The position numbers and the translations under genes are program-made. From Anaerolineae bacterium (GTDB taxonomy: Bacteria; Chloroflexota; Anaerolineae; 4572-78; NAK82), in contig JAUVPY010000110.1 in assembly GCA_030598425.1 (NCBI GenBank), forward strand, positions 1 to 7,464: a stretch of DNA of 7,464 nt. The letters are read 5' to 3'. Positions within the stretch are counted from its first letter, which is position 1. Every line of letters begins with the position of its first letter. Shown here piece after piece: positions 5,229 to 7,464 of the stretch. The notes below the pieces were generated by a model. That model did no database searches and was not told the DNA's origin. It worked only from the letters and a program-made list of their open reading frames with translations.

Positions 5229-5240
5229 GAGTCAAGAGCT

Positions 5241-6299
5241 ATGTCACTTAAACGCGAAATCAAGGAACTTGCCCTCTCGCAAGGGGCTCAACTGGTGGGG
5301 GTGACGCGAACTGAAGTCTACGCCGAGTATTTGGCCGAAGTCGGGAGGCGTACCCAAGATACCGGCGCGCAACTGGCGGATTTTATGATTTCTCCGGTGA
5401 CTGATCACGAGGGACGCGTCATCTCGGAGGATAGCTCGTTCTTTGAGCGTCTTGCAGATGCGCGGCAGTCGCTGCCAAGCGCCAAGACCATCATCCTGCT
5501 GGGCGTATATGCCTATGATGAAACTGCGGTCTATGAAAGCACGCGGCGGGAGCTACGGGGCAAGACGGCACGGATTTACAACTACTATCCGGTGGTGCGC
5601 CACATCGCCGAACGTGTCGCAGCCTTTATCGAAGCACGTGGATATAAAGCCATCCAGGGCCAACATATCCCCTTGAAGTACCTTGCCGACCGTATAGGTC
5701 TGGGCGTCTACGGCAAAAACGGCGTTTTCCAGACATCTCAGTACGGTTCATACGTTGCCCTTCGCAACGTACTTACGGATGTGGAGCTTGAGCCAGACCC
5801 GGTCGAGAGAATGGATTCCCCGTGTGACGCGTGTGACCGCTGTCTTAGAGCCTGCCCCACAGGCGCTCTGTACGCTCCTTACAAAGTCAATCCCAAGCTG
5901 TGCCTCAACCCGGTTACCAGAAGCGGGACCTATATCCAACCGCAGGTTCGGCCCAAGATGCAGAACTGGATTTCGGGATGTGACATCTGCCAGGAAGTCT
6001 GTCCGGCTAACAGCAGGCTGCGCCCTCGCCAGGTCGATCCGCGATCTGGTTTTGATTCGCGTCATCACGCCAGCCACCGAAATCTTGACGGCCTGGAAAA
6101 GACTCCTCTGCTCACGGAATTGCTTGCCCCCAAATGGCCCGAAATCATCCGCAGGAATGCCGCCATCTCACTGGGGAATATCGGCCAGGGGCGAAACGAG
6201 GCGTGGTTGGCACTCCAGGAAGGGCTTGAGGGCGCACCGCCAGGGCTGGACGAGTACTTCACCTGGGCGCTGCACGAACTCGAAAGCAGAAGAGCATAG
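5241..6299 (+). CDS. QueG-like (epoxyqueuosine reductase-related) double [4Fe-4S] protein
   Basis: A 352-residue soluble protein with the layout of epoxyqueuosine reductase, the cobalamin-dependent last enzyme of queuosine synthesis. It has an N-terminal DUF1730-like region (about 1-135), the conserved turn LADRIGLGVYGKNG (148-161), and a two-cluster ferredoxin domain with all eight cysteines: C195, C198, C201, C205 (followed by PTGA) and C221, C247, C250, C254. A C-terminal HEAT-like segment, RRNAAISLGNIGQGRNEAWL and then GLDEYFTWAL, aligns with the end of E. coli QueG as I remember it. It differs where it matters. The QueG catalytic motif VDSAP before the AEKAGLGWTGK turn is replaced by IQGQHIP, and residues 134-147 contain no Asp; the cobalamin-side GRDYH motif reads RIYNYYP. 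It is therefore probably a paralogue with another reductive role. GGGGAG stands 9 nt before the ATG. It has its own promoter and the hydrolase gene follows after 94 bp. Confidence 0.8.
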   Translation: MSLKREIKELALSQGAQLVGVTRTEVYAEYLAEVGRRTQDTGAQLADFMISPVTDHEGRVISEDSSFFERLADARQSLPSAKTIILLGVYAYDETAVYESTRRELRGKTARIYNYYPVVRHIAERVAAFIEARGYKAIQGQHIPLKYLADRIGLGVYGKNGVFQTSQYGSYVALRNVLTDVELEPDPVERMDSPCDACDRCLRACPTGALYAPYKVNPKLCLNPVTRSGTYIQPQVRPKMQNWISGCDICQEVCPANSRLRPRQVDPRSGFDSRHHASHRNLDGLEKTPLLTELLAPKWPEIIRRNAAISLGNIGQGRNEAWLALQEGLEGAPPGLDEYFTWALHELESRRA

Positions 6300-6393
6300 A
6301 CATCTTGGGTTGATCGTAATTCTTTCATCCTCGCTTAAGCCGGATCGACTCTGAGTCTTGTCAGGTAGCACGGGAAACTTGTAGAAGGAGAAT

Positions 6394-7221
6394 ATGATAG
6401 AAACCAAGTTCTTTGAACGACCTGAAGGAACCATAGCCTACGATGACAGCCAGGGCGACGGCGAACTGGTCGTCACGTGGCCCGGTATGGGCGCCTTGCG
6501 GAGCGAGTATCGTTACCTGGCGCCGGGGCTGATCGACGCCGGCTACCGCGTCGTGACTGCCGATCTGCGCGGCCACGGCGAATCGAGCGTCGGCTGGTCT
6601 GAATATACGCTGCCCGCCGTAGGGGGGGACATCCTGGCCCTCATCGAGCACCTGGAGGCCGGGCCCGCCCACGTGATCGGCACCTCATTCTCGCCCGGGG
6701 CGGCCGTCTGGGCCGCGGCAGAACGGCCCGAGGCGGTTCGCTCGTTGATCCTGATCGGCGCCTTTGTGCGCGACGCACAGCCGACTTTGGTCCAGAATCT
6801 GGCCCAGGCTGTGCTGATGAACGGGCCCTGGAAAGTATCGGCGTGGGGCATGTTCTACAAGACGCTCTACCCGACCCGGCAGCCGGACGACTTTGACGAG
6901 TACATCGCTCAGCTACAGGCGAACCTGCGCGAGCCGGGGCGCTTCGCTGCACTTAAAGGGCTGGGATCTGCCTCAAAGGCGGCGTCGGCAGATCGGCTGA
7001 GCCAGGTCAAGGCGCCGGCGCTGGTGGTGATGGGCACCAAGGACCCGGACTGGCCCGATCCCGAAGCTGAAGCGCGGTTCATTGCCGATGCATTATCGGC
7101 CGAACTGCTTCTGGTCGAAGGTGCTGGTCACTATCCGCAAACCGAGATGCCGGAGCAGGTCACCCCGGCGGTTCTTGACTTCCTCGCCCGCGTCCGTACG
7201 CCACAGACTTCAGGAAGCTAG
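6394..7221 (+). CDS. Alpha/beta hydrolase with an altered nucleophile elbow
   Basis: A 275-residue soluble alpha/beta hydrolase-fold protein. It has the oxyanion-hole strand VVTWPGMG (26-33), DLRGHGESS (57-65), a nucleophile elbow GTSFSPG (96-102) with S98 as nucleophile, a lid region about 125-200, the acid strand VVMGTKDPDW with D217 as the likely acid, and the catalytic histidine H246 in EGAGHYPQTEMPEQ. The triad S98-D217-H246 is complete. The second glycine of the usual GxSxG is serine (GTSFS), which is uncommon. The family includes esterases, lactonases, haloperoxidases and C-C hydrolases; the substrate cannot be told. AAGGAG ends only 3 nt before the ATG, a short but workable spacing, and no other start fits better. 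It begins 94 bp after the QueG-like gene with neither a clear terminator nor a good promoter between, so the two could share a transcript. Confidence 0.88.
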   Translation: MIETKFFERPEGTIAYDDSQGDGELVVTWPGMGALRSEYRYLAPGLIDAGYRVVTADLRGHGESSVGWSEYTLPAVGGDILALIEHLEAGPAHVIGTSFSPGAAVWAAAERPEAVRSLILIGAFVRDAQPTLVQNLAQAVLMNGPWKVSAWGMFYKTLYPTRQPDDFDEYIAQLQANLREPGRFAALKGLGSASKAASADRLSQVKAPALVVMGTKDPDWPDPEAEARFIADALSAELLLVEGAGHYPQTEMPEQVTPAVLDFLARVRTPQTSGS

Positions 7222-7250
7222 GGCAGTCTCTCCGCCACGAATTTCACTAG

Positions 7251-7388
7251 GTGAGCACCTTCTCCTTCATCGGCGAAAGCGACCCCGAGCGAGAGGCAAC
7301 GCTCAGGCGGGACCTGTCCGGTCCGTTGTTGACGGCGGATGCGCTGGCGGGTTTGGTGGGCCGTGACGAAAGCGCCGAGGAGGCGTGA
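7251..7388 (+). pseudogene. Short coding-like frame, possible gene remnant
   Basis: A 45-codon frame opening with GTG, directly after an in-frame TAG, reads VSTFSFIGESDPEREATL and onward to DESAEEA before a TGA. About 80 percent of codons end in G or C and first positions are rich in G, as in the real genes here, so it has a coding look. There is no ribosome binding site before the GTG, its end runs into a 7-bp tandem repeat, and I do not recognise the peptide. It may be a fragment of a decayed gene, or chance. The rest of 7222-7464 holds no supported gene. Confidence 0.22.
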
Positions 7389-7403
7389 TGCGTGATGTGT
7401 GAT
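7383..7403. repeat. 3 x 7-bp tandem repeat
   Basis: Three consecutive heptamers GCGTGAT, GCGTGAT, GTGTGAT. On the other strand they read ATCACGC repeats. Similar runs are, in my recollection, scattered between genes in some environmental bacteria. No function is evident. Confidence 0.5.
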
Positions 7404-7464
7404 CCACGGGATACAACCGACACACGCTATGCTTGGCACTTTACCAACCGAATAGAACTTCCTG

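Noticed and set aside
5045..5240. Known riboswitch (preQ1, cobalamin or TPP) in the QueG-like leader
   Set aside because: None of the consensus boxes I know for these classes is present; only short generic stems were found.
1..7464. CRISPR array, insertion sequence, prophage or defence system
   Set aside because: No regularly spaced direct repeats with unique spacers, no transposase or integrase frame, and no nuclease, helicase or toxin-like gene was seen.

Overview
The window looks like bacterial chromosome from a moderately GC-rich organism. Starts carry AAGGAG-type ribosome binding sites and there are several recognisable sigma70-type promoters (TATAAT or TACAAT with 17-bp spacers). The gene content and the intergenic 7-bp and 9-bp tandem repeats would suit an uncultured Chloroflexota (Anaerolineae-like) or a similar environmental lineage. 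That placement is an impression from gene style, not a measurement. No rRNA, tRNA, CRISPR array, insertion sequence, phage gene or integrase was seen.

Layout. (1) Positions 1-851, minus strand: the N-terminal 283 codons of an oligopeptidase B-type S9A peptidase, running off the left edge. (2) Positions 852-1018: a divergent promoter region. It has a minus-strand TTGCGA-17-TACAAT promoter for the peptidase, a plus-strand extended -10 promoter (TGATATAAT) for the next operon, and a perfect 8-bp inverted repeat just upstream of the latter. (3) Positions 1019-3207: a two-gene operon, a small cupin protein followed 29 bp later by a 590-residue protein joining an N-terminal Rieske [2Fe-2S] domain to a complete cytochrome P450. 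This is the most unusual item in the window. (4) Positions 3301-3699: a DUF3224 protein, flanked on both sides by copies of a 32-bp GTAG-headed palindromic (REP-like) repeat. (5) Positions 3970-4917: an aldo/keto reductase of the potassium-channel beta-subunit type, with its own promoter overlapping the tail of an intrinsic terminator. (6) Positions 4918-5240: a non-coding stretch with a 4 x 9-bp tandem repeat, a good promoter, and a roughly 70-bp imperfect palindrome whose arms are themselves 9-bp repeats. (7) Positions 5241-6299: a QueG-like protein with two [4Fe-4S] clusters that appears to lack the catalytic aspartate of true epoxyqueuosine reductase. (8) Positions 6394-7221: an alpha/beta hydrolase. 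(9) Positions 7222-7464: no convincing gene; a short coding-like frame and a 3 x 7-bp tandem repeat.

How the genes may work together. The cupin and the Rieske-P450 fusion are almost certainly co-transcribed. Together they suggest oxidation of a small hydrophobic molecule, with the Rieske domain acting as a built-in electron donor to the haem. No ferredoxin reductase is visible, so the electron source would lie elsewhere. The aldo/keto reductase and alpha/beta hydrolase could act on related small molecules, but each seems to be a separate transcription unit and the link is only proximity. The peptidase and the QueG-like protein look like unrelated neighbours.
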